From positions 1,419,376 through 1,483,375 of the forward strand of contig NW_017803157.1 in assembly GCF_001625305.1 (NCBI RefSeq): DNA of 64,000 nucleotides, read 5' to 3'. The notes beneath the pieces are model-generated. The model saw only the letters and a program-made list of their open reading frames with translations. It made no database searches and was not told the origin of the DNA. Every line of letters starts with the position of its first letter. Positions within the stretch are counted from its first letter, which is position 1. This stretch comes from Branchiostoma belcheri (taxonomy: Eukaryota; Chordata; Leptocardii; Amphioxiformes; Branchiostomatidae). A program made the position numbers and the translations under genes. Shown piece after piece: positions 23,991 to 36,354 of the stretch.

Positions 23991-25689
23991 TGCAAACGTT
24001 TTCCTGTACCCACTGTATAATAGATGCATACTTTTCCCACCAGACCAGGAGGCTAGAAGCTGTAGATAATAGAGGCACCCAGACAAAGTCTATTACATCC
24101 CCGCCCTCTGGGCATGTTGCAGAATGAGTTATCGATAAGCCCTGCGGAATGTCAGACGGGAATACGACATTGAACTTCTAACTGTCTGGGTAGTATCAAT
24201 GGGAGGCCCAAGGTAATGTCTAGTACGGGCTCTACATTTACTCCATTTGGGAAGTTAGCAGGGAATACAACATTGAAATCAAAGGTTTTAGATCGAGCTT
24301 TATATGGAAGAGACTTTCCCAGCAGGACGAGCTCTATACCGCACACAATGATTACTGCAAAAGCGTGGTATATATGTGTGTATCAGCAGGGTTCACTGGA
24401 AGTTTGAGATTACTTGTAAATGATTATTTAATTTTCTATCCTTGAGTTCTAAAAAGAAAAACTACAAAATCATTTTAACACTTAAAAGTGTTAATAACTA
24501 TGATATATCATACCAGCCATGTGTTTGGAGATTTCTTTAGTGTATCTGTTGACAATATCACGTTCTGTTGTTTCAGTTTGGTCACCGGAAAGTTGTAACA
24601 TTCGCCACATATTGTAAAGATCTTCAATATCAAAACGTGGGCTGCAACTTGTTGTTCCAATTCCACATTTACAAAGACTGCCACAAACTACCACGAACGT
24701 TGTCTTACATGTTAGCCTACTCTACCTGGATTACAACCTGGGGGAAATCTGCTCTAATTAGGCATCAGGGATTTCTGACTATCTATAGAAATACGAGAGA
24801 TTTCTTTGATCTGTCGGATCAAATACATCACGTAAAGCAGCGGTTTCAGCGCACAGAGGGAGTCGGGGCACACACATAACACACGTACACCACCTTCTAA
24901 TGGCGCACCATGAGCGGCAATCAACTACATAGTGTTTTTGTGGTAGGCCACTACATCATACAAAATAGTAATGGCACCCGAGGGTGCACACGCAACTGTA
25001 CTGTTTGCCAAATGTGTTCACAGAAAACGCCTGGACTATGTAAATGCTATGCACTCTGCAGGATTTTCTTTTGTTTTCAAAGCCCTTCAGATGCTTTCTT
25101 GGCAAGCTTCAAACAAGTGTCCATTTGTACCGACAGGTTTTCCTTTTACCAGAAGCACTTTTTATTGTCCATGCTTTTAGACCAGATGGCTGGAAGACAA
25201 ACACTCACAACTGAAAGGATCGTGTCTTTTCATGGCTGGGGCATTACTTATGGCATTTAACTGTCAAGAAGCTGTCAAGGTAAAACATTCTAGCTACGTG
25301 GGCTGAGGCTAACTGTTAAGTATTCAGAACCGCAGCTTTTGGAAAAACTATGCTGATATAATTTGTGGGATGGTGTGTGAGCGAGGGGTTAGTCTGCATT
25401 GTGGAATATCGATATCCCCTAAGATTAAAATTTTTCACAGATTTAAATGACCATAATATACTCATGGTACATTTAATATATCTGCCAGACCTTTCAGTCT
25501 AATCTAATGCTACACATGCGTCTACATTGGCCAAAAAAAACCTTCTCCAGAGCTAGAGAGACAAGCTGAGACTTTCATCGTATAGGTACGGATTCCTCCC
25601 GCCTCTTCGCGCTGATGGAGCGGCGTGGGTGGTTCATTGGTACAAATCGCCGCGACCTTTCCATCCCCTGGTTTCAACGGCCTCCTACA
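23991..25689. other. intergenic, open frames without recognisable products
   Basis: Several open stretches (24152-24407, 24568-24879, 24910-25260, 25522-25797) are present, but none shows a domain, splice context or family signature that I can name. I treat them as chance or decayed repeats. Confidence 0.35.
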
Positions 25690-26620
25690 TGGAACTGTTG
25701 GATGCTTATTAACTAGTAATCTGCCCCACCAATTATGGCTGGATATCAGATATACGTACTGAAGATAATGTCCACTAGTTCCCTCAAAAGAAATCATTAA
25801 CAGATGTTATGAACAATAGACGATGTCGTGGTAAAATATCTGAAGCTAAAGGCCAAAAGTTGTGGAACTGTTGGACATCTATTAGTTATCTGCCCTGTCA
25901 ATTATGGTTGAATATCAGAAATGCGGACTAATAATAGTGATTTTCTTTGAGGGAATTCGTGTACATCAACAGATGATATGAACACTAGACATTGCCGTGG
26001 TAAAAATATTTGAAGCTAAAGACTCCAAAGTGGTGAACTGTTGGACACTTATTAATTATCTGCCCTGTCAATTATGGTTGGAAATCAGAGATGCGGACTG
26101 AACCTAATGATTTCAGTTTTGAGGGAATTCGTGAACATTAACAGGTGTTATGCACATCGGACGCTGCCGTGGTAAAAATATCTGAAGCAAAAAGCCAAAG
26201 TTGTGGAACTACAGGACGCTTAGTAGTGATCTGCCCTGTCAATTATGGTTGAATATCAGATATGCGGACTAAAGATAATGATTACTTTTGACGGAACTCG
26301 TGGACATTAACAGATGTTATGAACACTAGACATTGCCGTGGTAAAAATATTTGAAGCTAAAGACCCCGAAGTGGTGAACTGTTGGAAACTTATTAGGATT
26401 GTGTCGCGTAAATTATGGTTGGATATCAGATATGCGGACTAAAGATAATGATTACTTTTGACGGAATTCGTGGACATCAACAGATGATATGAACACTAGA
26501 CATTGCCGTGGTAAAAATATCCTAAGCTAAAGAACCCAAAGTGGTGAAACTGTTGGACACATATTAGTAATATGCCCTGTCAATTATCGTTGGAGATCGT
26601 ATCGTACGCAAGCTATCCAT
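25690..26620. repeat. degenerate tandem array, ~170-bp unit, six copies
   Basis: Units start near 25690, 25863, 26033, 26203, 26371 and 26543. Each has 'ggaactgttggac..ttatta', 'ctgccctgtcaattatggtt', 'atcagatatgcggact', 'gggaattcgtgaaca', 'cagatgttatgaacactaga' and 'gccgtggtaaaaatatctgaagc'. Copies differ by point changes and small indels. The array has no coding frame. Confidence 0.8.
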
Positions 26621-29600
26621 TGGTGTGTAACAGTAATAAAGCTTAAAGGGACTCTTCGTGTAGCGTGTTTTTATGCTATTTCAAACATTTCATGCATAAA
26701 GTGATGACAAAAATGTGTTAAGAAGTGGCAGTGATGTCACTGTCAAGCAGATTTCCTCGCCAAAACTATTTGCTGCCCTTGAATTGCCTTGTGTGCTTTT
26801 AAAATTCCGAACTCATATTGATATTCGGCGTATCTCTGCCTTTCGTTCTTAATCAGTCTTCTGGCAGTTTTCAATCTGGTCCTCGCGCTAGATTACAGTG
26901 GTTAGTGGAGAGGAGAAGGCACTTTGAAGTCAGACGGATGATTATGACAGGAAGCATTTGGCAGGAAGCTAGCCGTATGGTCGTGACAAGATAGTGCTCA
27001 AAGCTTGAGGAGTCGTCTCATCTTGAACACATTTTTGCAGCATGAATAACATGAAAGTTTCTGGTTATACTGCCTTTGAAATAAGCATTTAAAAAAAGCA
27101 CGCGGATGCATAAGGCACTGTTGACGCCTTCAATTAAAACATGTTATCAAATAAAGAGGCAAAGGCAGACATAGTAGTGGCATACGTATGTTTGCACCAC
27201 CATTAGATATGTATACTAAAACATAAGCCAGCACAGAATAGATTGTCAATATATCATGAACTGAACTTATGGAAAAAAATCGAATACAATATTACAACGT
27301 GGTTTTGAAAGTGCATGTTCAACCTTTACGCAATACCAAAAGCAAAACACTCCATCGACAGTCTTCTTTGGATACTTTAGGATTTCGCTGTCGTGCAATG
27401 CGCAGGCTTTCAACAGGAATCAAGGAAAAGCTGATTGCTATCGGCTAACGTGCTGCTTAGCTTTAAATTCCTTTAAATCTCTGAGTCGTTTTCGCAATGT
27501 TATCCTATGAATTCATGAAATTTCAGGATAAACCTTCTTTAATCCCCGATGCGCTCAGAGGACAAGGCACTGTAAATATAAGTTACGTAAATGTACCTTA
27601 GCTATACCCTATGTATAAATAAAGCAATGTGACATAGTCAAATCAAACTGGCACAAACGATATTTATATCCCCACGTTACTACCTGTTCCTGCTTCTTCG
27701 TAAGAACGCTTGATGATCAATGAACAATGATGATTCAAAGCAACAAGAAAAAAATCTTACCAGGCGTTGAAAAGCTTTCTGGTTCTGCTGCCGTCGGCGC
27801 ACGCTAACTTGTTCTGCTGTGGTAGCCGCGCTGGTGAATCCAAGGACTGCGCGACCAACCGGCTTTTTATCTCACGAACCAATGCTGGATTCCTGCCTGG
27901 AGGGTCTTGCTCATGAATATGCTAAAATACCTCCTTTGCCACGTCCAATCGGAGCCGTCATTGCACCATAACATATTAACGGATACAGTTGACCTGTTTT
28001 CATATAGAAATTATTGTGAAATCATTTCTGCCTTGGGCTCTTTGTGTCAAATAATTGTGGCAGTGTTTTATAATTATATATGTATGAGGTTGGTCTGGGG
28101 TGAATCTACTAAAAGCTTTACTAAAATAGATAAATAGATAAGTAAATACGAAATATTCTATATATGTCACCATGGCATGGATGATCTCTTTTGATAAAAC
28201 AAATATATATGTTTTATATGTTTTTTATCATGTGGATGTAAATGAGAGACAAGCTTAAGGAAATGCAAATCCACCCTCCGACATGTCATCTCATGAACTG
28301 CAGCCCTGCGAGGCATGTCATCTGTTTGAAGCCATGAGTAAGTACTGAATGGCCGGAGGCGACAGGGTTAATCGAAATGATAAGTTGGCGTATCACGTAT
28401 CGTGATGGTTCAACGGTTAGCGACCCTGTTTCTCGACCAGAAGGTCGAAAGCTAGAATCCCTCGTGTTTTCGCGTCCCTGTTCAACCTGCCACAGGAAAA
28501 GGTTGAGGTCCTCAATCATGCACAGGCTGAGTGTTTGAAAGCACGTTTCATCTAAGTCGTGGAAAAGAGTACCGGAATATCTCCGTTCACTCAAACTGCC
28601 TACGCATGTGTCTCTGTCAATATGGACATGCTCGTCTGTGATTTTTAAGTCATGCCGATTTAATTTCTTGGTTCTCGTATTTCTGTGAGGATATAAGTTT
28701 TGTACTTTCCACATTTTCCTCACAGCTCTCTGTTGTCTTCAAATGTCTTCGTCCTAAAAATTGTACAAAAAGAATCAATTTGGTGCAGCGTTACGATCTG
28801 TGTGGGAGTAGCTACCGTTACCTGGCAGGTAAATGTGAATCGAGATGCCCAATGATTAGCCATTCGTCGCCATTCACGTTCGTTATAGTTCCATCAAGAC
28901 CATCGGTTTTCAGATCGATTTGGGAATAGCTTTTAAAAGAAATCATTCAATAAGGAATTCACACTCGGGCCATGTATATCTGTTTCGCCATGTAGCCTTG
29001 GGTCTAAAGTTAACCAAAAATACAAACCATAACAATAGCAGCAATAATCGCTGTAAACTACATCAACATATTAACTAGGTCAACAATACCAATAACACAG
29101 CTAAACATAGGATATTACTGCAGCAGTGGTTCCGATTAACGATTGCTGCTGATGTATCAATTTTCTATCCGTCCCTCAATATTCACGTCACGACTTTCGA
29201 CTCGGTTAAAAGAGACAAACTATGCTTTTAGTAGATTTGCAGGTTGTGTAAGTAAGACCCAAATTTTTAATTTTGGATGCCATTCTAAAATCATCGTCAG
29301 GAATAAAACCTCATCATCGTTGTTCACTATGGCAATGTGGCCATACGTTTATTCACTGAACAACCCTGCCCATTGCAAACCGTCCTAGCCGCATATATAT
29401 TTTTACTTTAAAGATTGATATGCTTTCTTAGCGTTCACCTCGCTAAAGAGTACATCATCGGTTTCCTTGGCACAGGAGCCGTACCATAGGTATTGCCCAG
29501 GGTGGGGAATGATTGAATGTTAGTTTCAGCTTGTCATGTTAGGCATCTATGGTCATCAGTTATCTTTATACCTGCAGTGACATGCTTAGTGTTATAGATG

Positions 29601-31559
29601 GCACCGGGATAGCTGAGGAAGTGACACTTTGCATAAGTCTTTGGTGCGGTGGCCATATGTAACGTAACGTGAATCCCTTTTGTATACATTGCTAGTGAAA
29701 ATGACATCAAATGACAGCTAAAATGTCGGTATTTCCTGGTCTTTAAAATAAGTAACGATTGATTTTCCTATCGCGAAGAGACGTTTAAACCTAACAGCTC
29801 GATCGTGGGCGTTGAAGGTACAAAAAGGTGGCTGCATGAGAAATGACTAGTATCTCATCTTTGTCGGGCTAAACTGCAGGGATGGTAATTCTAGTAAAGC
29901 TATTACTATCAGTAATGCCCGTGTTTGAGTGTGTAGGTAGAAAATGGTTATGCCATGAAGGATCTCCATACATCATGGAATCTTCCGGTTTACCCCATAA
30001 ATGTGCTTCCTGTCGTCATCAAACCTGGACTTTAATGAATTCTGGACGACGCACCGTGCAGACTGAAAACTTCCGGGTGTCATATGGTATAAATATAGAT
30101 ATGATAGACAACTAGTAATGAAGACCAAGCGTGATTTCGGATTGGATCTGTTCATTACCGCTAACTGCTGAAGCAAACAATGAATACATAATCAAATTAT
30201 TCTGAGAAATCACACAGATATATTTTTGGCAAACAGGCGTGGTGAAAATTACATTCCTGGCGAGGCTGACATTGCAACCTATGCTGAAATACGATTATAC
30301 AGCACAGTATCATAGGCACTGGCGTCGACAGCAAAATGTTCACATTCTTTGGAATCAGAATTATAGTACATATATGCTATGCTTCCATAACTAAAGTCAT
30401 AAAATATTACAGGCCTAGGTAGGTAGAGCTGAATATACATTTACATCTTCAACATCATTTGTGTTCTGCAACATTAGACAACTTTAATCCTAACCGTATT
30501 TGGGAAAGCATATGATATACAACTTTCGAGACAAGAATAAACATCATAAACTGCAAGGCTGATTTTTATGAATAAAACTTGAAATTGAGCATCTGAAACC
30601 CTCGCTACGTTGCCAAGATTCGCTTGTCAAAAGAGACATGTTGTGACTACAAACCGATGAATGAGTCTACAGGGTCACAGCAGACTTAGCCTTTTTCTGT
30701 CAATTTCTGAGGTTTCAATGAGCTTTGCCCGGGGGAAATCACTTCAGGTGTCTGTTTCCGTTAATAAGAAAGGGCAACTACCCTCTTGGCAGTAAGGAAA
30801 GATGTTGGCCTGAACCACTGGTGGTGATGGGGGTTGTCACCCCTGACCCAGTTGGGTCAACAGTTACTTGCGCGTCATGTCACAGCCGCCATGTTGCCTT
30901 ACTAATTAAACCTTGAAGCGCCAGACCTATAACCTCACCTGGTAACTGCCATGACTAACTGTACCTCATTTATCTAAGGCATGTCGTGATCTAAACTCTA
31001 AATGAACTTATAGGCATCCAATGCAATTACAGGGCAATAAAGATGAAATTTCGGAGCTAACTTTCTGGTACATCTTTTTGATATAGTACGCTGGATCAAT
31101 CATATCGTAGTATGTTGGTATCTGTGAGGCAAAATGTGACGTCAGTTACGGAAAAGGGTTGCTTGTTTTGAATCGTAGGCTTATTCTAGCTATTTATTGA
31201 CACCCAAAACTAAGGAGACTGATACCTGCCTTGCTCAATTTTTGCCTTACATTAGTATAGTAAGCGTGTTGTTTACTACGAAAACGGAACGCTTTTTTTT
31301 GGTTAAATGAAAAATTATTTCAATTTTCTTTAAAGCAAAGAGACATCAATACAGCAGTAATTCAATATGCCGCAAGAAAACAATTGCGTCTTCATTTGAT
31401 AAGTCTCGCCCACGAGAAGTTTGATGTTTGCAATCTGTTTGCTTTGCTTTTATCTTTCGCTTTTTTTTATTCATTTGAGGTAAAATTGCTCATTGTTGTT
31501 GAGCACCGTGCCTGGTGTAGGACGTGTTTTTGCTGTCCAGAAAACTGACAAGAGGCACC
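26621..31559. other. intergenic with scattered SINE-like remnants
   Basis: No gene is recognised over almost 5 kb. A tRNA-like stretch lies at 28400-28470 (ATGGTTCAACGGTTAGCG followed by a degenerate B-box) and may be a decayed SINE. Positions 31005-31200 belong to the interspersed family also seen at 1895-2060 and 14075-14240. The region just before 31560 is the promoter-proximal flank of the lectin gene; no TATA box is evident. Confidence 0.4.
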
Positions 31560-33975
31560 ATGCCGGGAGGGCAGCAGCAGTCCCAGACTGGAGTCACAGG
31601 AGGTAGCGTGTTCTTGTTTGTTTGTTTGTTTGTTTGTTTGTTTGTTTGTTTGTTTTCTATTTGTTTTTATTATTCCTTAATGCACAGATTCCCTCTGCAT
31701 AGCTTTCCACAGCTCGGGACCAAGACGTCATGAGTTCGAATCCCGGCTATTCTCAAAATACATACCTGTAAACTACAACTAATTGATTTGGCAGTTGCGA
31801 CGTTAAATGAACAAACAAATTAATAAATAAAGCCCTTTTCTGTAGCTTACACGTCATGTAAACGACATATGCCATATATAAAAAAATGCTATATTATGCA
31901 CATAACAAACAAACGAACCCCACATGTTACTAGCTACCAGTTTTGTAGCCAGGCTTTAGCAAAAACAAATACCCGTATCTTTGTTATATTTTGTGGGTGT
32001 TTCATGTGACTCTCACTTAACTTTCTATGAGTAAAATTATAAACCATGCAGCCATAATATATGCATATTATGGTTGCATTATAATGTTATATTCTTAAGT
32101 ATGCATTTCACATTACATAATTACATCATATGTTACTTTACATTATGTTGTCAGATAGGACTGTGAAACGCATATTCCTCTTTAATTATTCAACAGATTC
32201 CACCTACGACACGGCGGCGGACGTTAAGAAGTGTTGGCGCCTTCGCAACAAGCTTCGCAACAATATTTGGCAGGTCGCAGGCCTTGGGTTTGCCGTGGTG
32301 ATCGTCATACTGTTGTCTTTCTTTGCAGGCAAGTTTCTTACATGACTTTAAAAGAATACATGCGTTGTTTTGCCTGCCATTTTTTTTTGAATAAGGAAAG
32401 TGATCTCAATTTAGTTTTAGCTCATTGAAGAGATAATCTCCTACTGTGATAGAGAAGATATGTACATTTTGCTTCCTTCGACAGTCACAATGGGCATTGG
32501 ACCACAGCTTACTCCCAACTTCTTGGTCAATGTTAACTTGCAGTGCTGCATACGTTCATCGTCGTACAAACACTGTTGTAGAAATTTGTTGTAAAATTGC
32601 CTTTTGAACATGCTCATATACATGTATTCTTACTTTTTCTCTTATCTTCTCGATATAGTGCAAGTCAACAATCTCTCAAAGCAATTTGTGGAGATGAAAA
32701 AGGAGACTGGGCTGCGAGTAGCCGAGCTGGAACGTTAGTATCCTGTCTATTATATTAGACGTAGAATTTCAATACACTTGATATGTAGCTGCTTGTATTG
32801 TAATTATATAACTGTTATATTTTAAACTGTTATATGTAATAGTTGAACAGTCATGCTCACCTGTTAATATGTGCATGTACATGTGTAAAGGAACTTAATG
32901 CTCGCCAAACTCAAAAACACAATAGCTAGTATACATGTTTAGACTGATTGTGGCGTTTTGATTCTATCTTAGGTTATCCCTAGTAAACGTATGAACTAAT
33001 CTCTTTTTTCAGAGGTGTGTGCTTCATCCGGGTTTGCCGGCCCACCAGGAGAGAAGGGGGCCACGGGGCCAGTTGGCCCTCGGTCTGCCGGACCTCCTGG
33101 CCCACGAGGAGAGAAGGGGGCAAGGGGTCCAGCTGGCCCTTGGTCTACCGGGCCCCCTGGGCCAGTTGGCCGACCAGGAGAGAGGGGGGCCACGGGGCCA
33201 GTTGGCCCTCGGTCTGCCGGACCTCCTGGGCCTCAAGGACAGAAGGGGGCAATGGGGCCAGCTGGCCCTTGGTCTACCGGGCCCCCTGGGCCAGTTGGCC
33301 CTCCAGGGGAGAAGGGGGCCAGGGGGCCGATTGGCCGCCCGGGAGAAAAGTGTGAAATAGGACCAACTGCATTTGTTGCAGGTGAGGCATCCAATTTACT
33401 TTGACTAATCAACGTTTTGCACATTGGCTATAGGCTGTCTGACGATTCATCTAACAGTTGGTTGTCTTGTTTTTATCGTTGTATTTCTATTGCTCAGAAA
33501 GAGCTCTTTGGAAGGTTAACACATAGAAAACAACCTTTCCCCAGCTTGTCCCAAAAGAGGTTATCAGCAGTGGCGTGGAATCTGCTACAAGGCATTTGAT
33601 ACTCCTAAAAAATTCAGCAGAGCAACTGCGACCTGTCGTCAAGATGGTGGCACCCTCCCCATGCCCCGAGACGCAAAGACCAACGCTTTCCTGATGTCCC
33701 TGTTTAAGACCACTACAGGCAGTGACCGTAGATTCTGGCTCGGCCTCTCCGATGAGCGCCAGGAAGGAGTGTTTGAGTGGGCGGACGGCGCTCCCCTTGG
33801 AGCGTATGCCCCGTGGGATCTGGGACAACCACGCAAAGACCACATGCACGCCCAACTTGAAAACTGCGTATACATGACAACAAGTGGAAAGTGGGCCGAC
33901 AAAGCTTGCTATTTCCCGTATTACGTCATTTGCCAAGTTATCCCAGGTACCCCAAGTAAATATTATTCCTTCTGA
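31560..33975 (+). CDS. type II transmembrane collagen-stalk C-type lectin, 5 exons, 349 aa
   Basis: Exons: 31560-31602, 32197-32328, 32659-32733, 33013-33381 and 33545-33975; 1050 nt, one closed frame. Order of parts: a short cytosolic Gln-rich start ([11 protein letters not shown]), a [13 protein letters not shown] juxtamembrane segment, one hydrophobic helix (about residues 40-57), a short heptad-like stalk ([16 protein letters not shown]), a collagen-like Gly-x-y region of about 110 residues, and a long-form C-type lectin domain starting [15 protein letters not shown]. The domain shows the FWLGLSD core (family form WIGL), six cysteines and a final YYVICQ. The calcium and sugar motif EPN/QPD is not intact (LGQPRKDH) and WND is replaced by WAD, so classical calcium-dependent sugar binding is doubtful. 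The intron after exon 2 uses a GC donor. Intron 1 contains a (TTTG)n run. A pattern-recognition role is inferred from family. Confidence 0.87.
31615..31655. repeat. (TTTG)n microsatellite in lectin intron 1
   Basis: About ten TTTG units start 13 bases after the exon 1 donor. A similar run sits near the exon 1 donor of the second GPCR gene (41918-41950). Confidence 0.9.
33056..33330 (+). repeat. 129-bp duplicated collagen-coding units
   Basis: The block beginning 'ccacggggccagttggccct' at 33061 recurs at 33190, and 'ccagctggcccttggtctac' at 33129 recurs at 33258. Both pairs are 129 bp (43 codons) apart and almost identical. Because 43 is not a multiple of three, each unit carries Gly-x-y interruptions (GPRSAG and GPWSTG). 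Confidence 0.85.
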
Positions 33976-33979
33976 TGAA

Positions 33980-34184
33980 AATAAAACATCATTCTTACAT
34001 GGTTAATTTAGAGTTTGGAACTTGTCAAATGTTTCAACCATTATTGCAATGAGTACTTAAGTTGACAAATATTTTCACAATTCATTGATGGCAACTTTGT
34101 TGTCTCTAATGCAGGGTAACCAAGGAGGCAGGTTGAGAGCCCACTACCAATGTGGACTGTTCTTCGACCGTCTAACCAAATAAA
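33980..34184 (+). promoter_or_regulatory. two polyadenylation signals of the lectin gene
   Basis: AATAAA occurs at 33980-33985, only five bases after the TGA, and again at 34179-34184. Between them lies a possible extra 3' exon: donor CCCAG|gtaccc at 33946, acceptor tgcag at 34115, which would end the protein at ...ICQVIPG. The two signals could therefore serve two 3' ends. Confidence 0.5.
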
Positions 34185-34804
34185 ATATGATTTAGATGTA
34201 AAACCTATATTCTTAACTGAGTGTTATTTCTTACCTACCTTATACTGTTTACTGACACAATTGTTGTTTTTAAACATTTAATAGAAATAATAAAATCATG
34301 ATATATTATTACAGCGGTAACACCTTTAGTAGCCGACTGGCTTCAACACAAAGCGATTAAAACGATTACGTGTTCATATAATAAGTCTCGTCTGAGCACG
34401 TAGACAGGCAGGAGAAAATTTCATGTTTACAAATCTTGCAATCTCCCAAAAATTGACAAATTGCACATTGGATAATCTCCAGCCAGTCTGGTTTTTACCC
34501 CGTTGACAGACATCGTACCTTCTATCAATTCTACTTCATTTCACACGAGATGTATCATTGACACAGATACTGACATACAGGTGGTCTTTAATAGTCCGTG
34601 TTTGGTAAAGTTTTACCGCAAAGTTAATCCAGGTCGTTAGTCATTACAAGCATCCGTCATCAGTTTACACGCACCGTGGCATTTTTAAATCCTTCAATCA
34701 ATATAGACATCGTACCAGAAATGGGTCAGCAAGTTTCTCGATCAATTGCTCTTTTATCGAGTGTTATATGGGCTAAGATGACTTGCTATCGGATATCAAA
34801 AACG
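34185..34804. other. intergenic, nothing recognised
   Basis: This is AT-rich non-coding sequence between the lectin gene and the family Q repeat. Confidence 0.4.
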
Positions 34805-35240
34805 GCAACACCAATCCGTAAATAATTTTATCAGGTCGGTGATTGACTGAATAACAAAGTTCTTTATTCACAACTCAACTATATGTTTACAAGAAACGAC
34901 GTTTCGATGATCATCTGTCATCTTCATCAGGGCAATTCTGATTCACTGTGTACTGTAGCTAGGTGTTACTGGTTCACTGTGCACTGAAGCTAGGTGTTAC
35001 TGGTTCACTGTGCACTGAAGCTAGGTGTTACTGGTTCACTGTACACTCAAGCTAGCTGTTACTGGTTCACTGTACACTCAAGCTAGGTCCTGCTATGTCC
35101 TATTTAATTATTTAATTATTTAATGTATTTGTATTTAATGTAATTGTCATTGGTAGTCCTTCGCAGTGCCCAGTGAACCAGCTACACCTAGCTTCAGTGC
35201 ACAGTGAACACGTTAGAATTGCCCTGGCTCTTGTAAAAGA
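34805..35240. repeat. family Q repeat with a 31-bp minisatellite and an inverted end
   Basis: This is a longer relative of 12640-12860. After 'gacgtttcgatgatcatctg' and 'cttcatcagggcaattctga' come about four units of 31 bp (34945-35085) containing 'ttcactgtgcactgaag' and 'ctaggtgttactgg'. An inverted copy of the unit follows at 35165-35210, and 'gttagaattgccctg' closes the structure as the complement of the left side. It is probably two retroelement termini facing each other. Confidence 0.6.
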
Positions 35241-35295
35241 CTGGTTCGGAATAGAACAAGCCGCAAATAGATTCCATTTTTATAAATAGGGCGGC

Positions 35296-35399
35296 CCATG
35301 TTTTGTGATGTAATTTTTATTTTATGTCTAGTGGTGAAGCCTGTTGCTTGAGTGCGTCACCACTAGTGTATTGTATTTTTGCATGTTGAAATAAAAAAA
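35296..35399 (+). mobile_element. short poly(A)-tailed retro-insertion with 12-bp TSD
   Basis: A 104-bp insert ends in 'gttgaaataaaaaaa'. It is flanked by direct copies of aaatagggcggc (35284-35295 and 35400-35411). The A-tail plus target duplication is the footprint of LINE-machinery retroposition. The source could be the 3' end of a LINE. Confidence 0.65.
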
Positions 35400-35411
35400 A
35401 AATAGGGCGGC

Positions 35412-36354
35412 GATAGTCAACACCTTAAAATAGTTTTTCTTCTAGATGTACTGCGTGTATCTCTTTTCTATATTATTTATTTATTTCATAAATATATTAT
35501 GTACACACCCCCTGATTTTCTCAATGATGAACATCATAAGATGATGGACACATGATCATCATGATAAACTAATGAAGTGAAATTTGTCGATCACCTCTGT
35601 GTTGAATGGTGAACCACGACTCACTTCAAATGTATCGACTATCATAATAACAATATACCTGAGGTTTGCAACTCAAGCCATTGCTTCAACAGTTACAGAT
35701 CAATTAGATATATCATCTCTGGCCCATGCCTTTTCATGCCAGCAGGTATATGACCTCAATTACGTACGTAGAGATTATATTTGGGGGTTAATGACATTAA
35801 AAATTGGTCACTCAACACTCTTGGCGATCTCTTACAATACCCTAGAGGCATTTATGTTTATAATAAAGCTATCAATCTAGCTTGAATGATAAGAAAATCC
35901 CGCCGAGAATTACCGTTTCTGTCTGGTGATGGATTTCTGGTGACAGGCCGTGAATATGCTGACATCAGGACAAGCACTCGACATTATGAGGAATAAAATA
36001 CCGACCACTCCGGGCGTCCTTTGCTCTTGTATGTCATTTCTATTCACCTTCTATTAACCAGCAATGATCATTGTCTCTAATTTAAATGATGTAACATGAA
36101 CTATGAATGGCATTTTACCTTGAAATTTATCTCAGTTGAACTCACTAGAAGCCTAAACCAAAAGTTAGGTTGTTAACCAGCATTTCAGGTTGCCGTCAAC
36201 ACTGGCTGTTTAATTTAGAAGGCCATGTTGCTGTGTATGCAAGAAAAAAATGATTTGCACCCCGAGAAAGTGGGCGTCTCGCACAGAAAATATGACTTGC
36301 GCTCCGAGGGTGCGACAGTGGGTATTTTGAACCCTGTAAACGTTACGTATTCTT
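35412..36354. other. intergenic, nothing recognised
   Basis: An AT-rich open frame at 35584-35880 has no family resemblance. No RNA gene or repeat could be supported. Confidence 0.35.

Noticed and set aside
28286-28723. 145-codon minus-strand frame
   Set aside because: It overlaps a tRNA-like SINE remnant and has no recognisable protein sequence.
33017-33360. Two alternative long frames over the collagen region
   Set aside because: Frame-shifted readings of a repetitive coding exon; only one frame gives Gly-x-y and joins the flanking exons.
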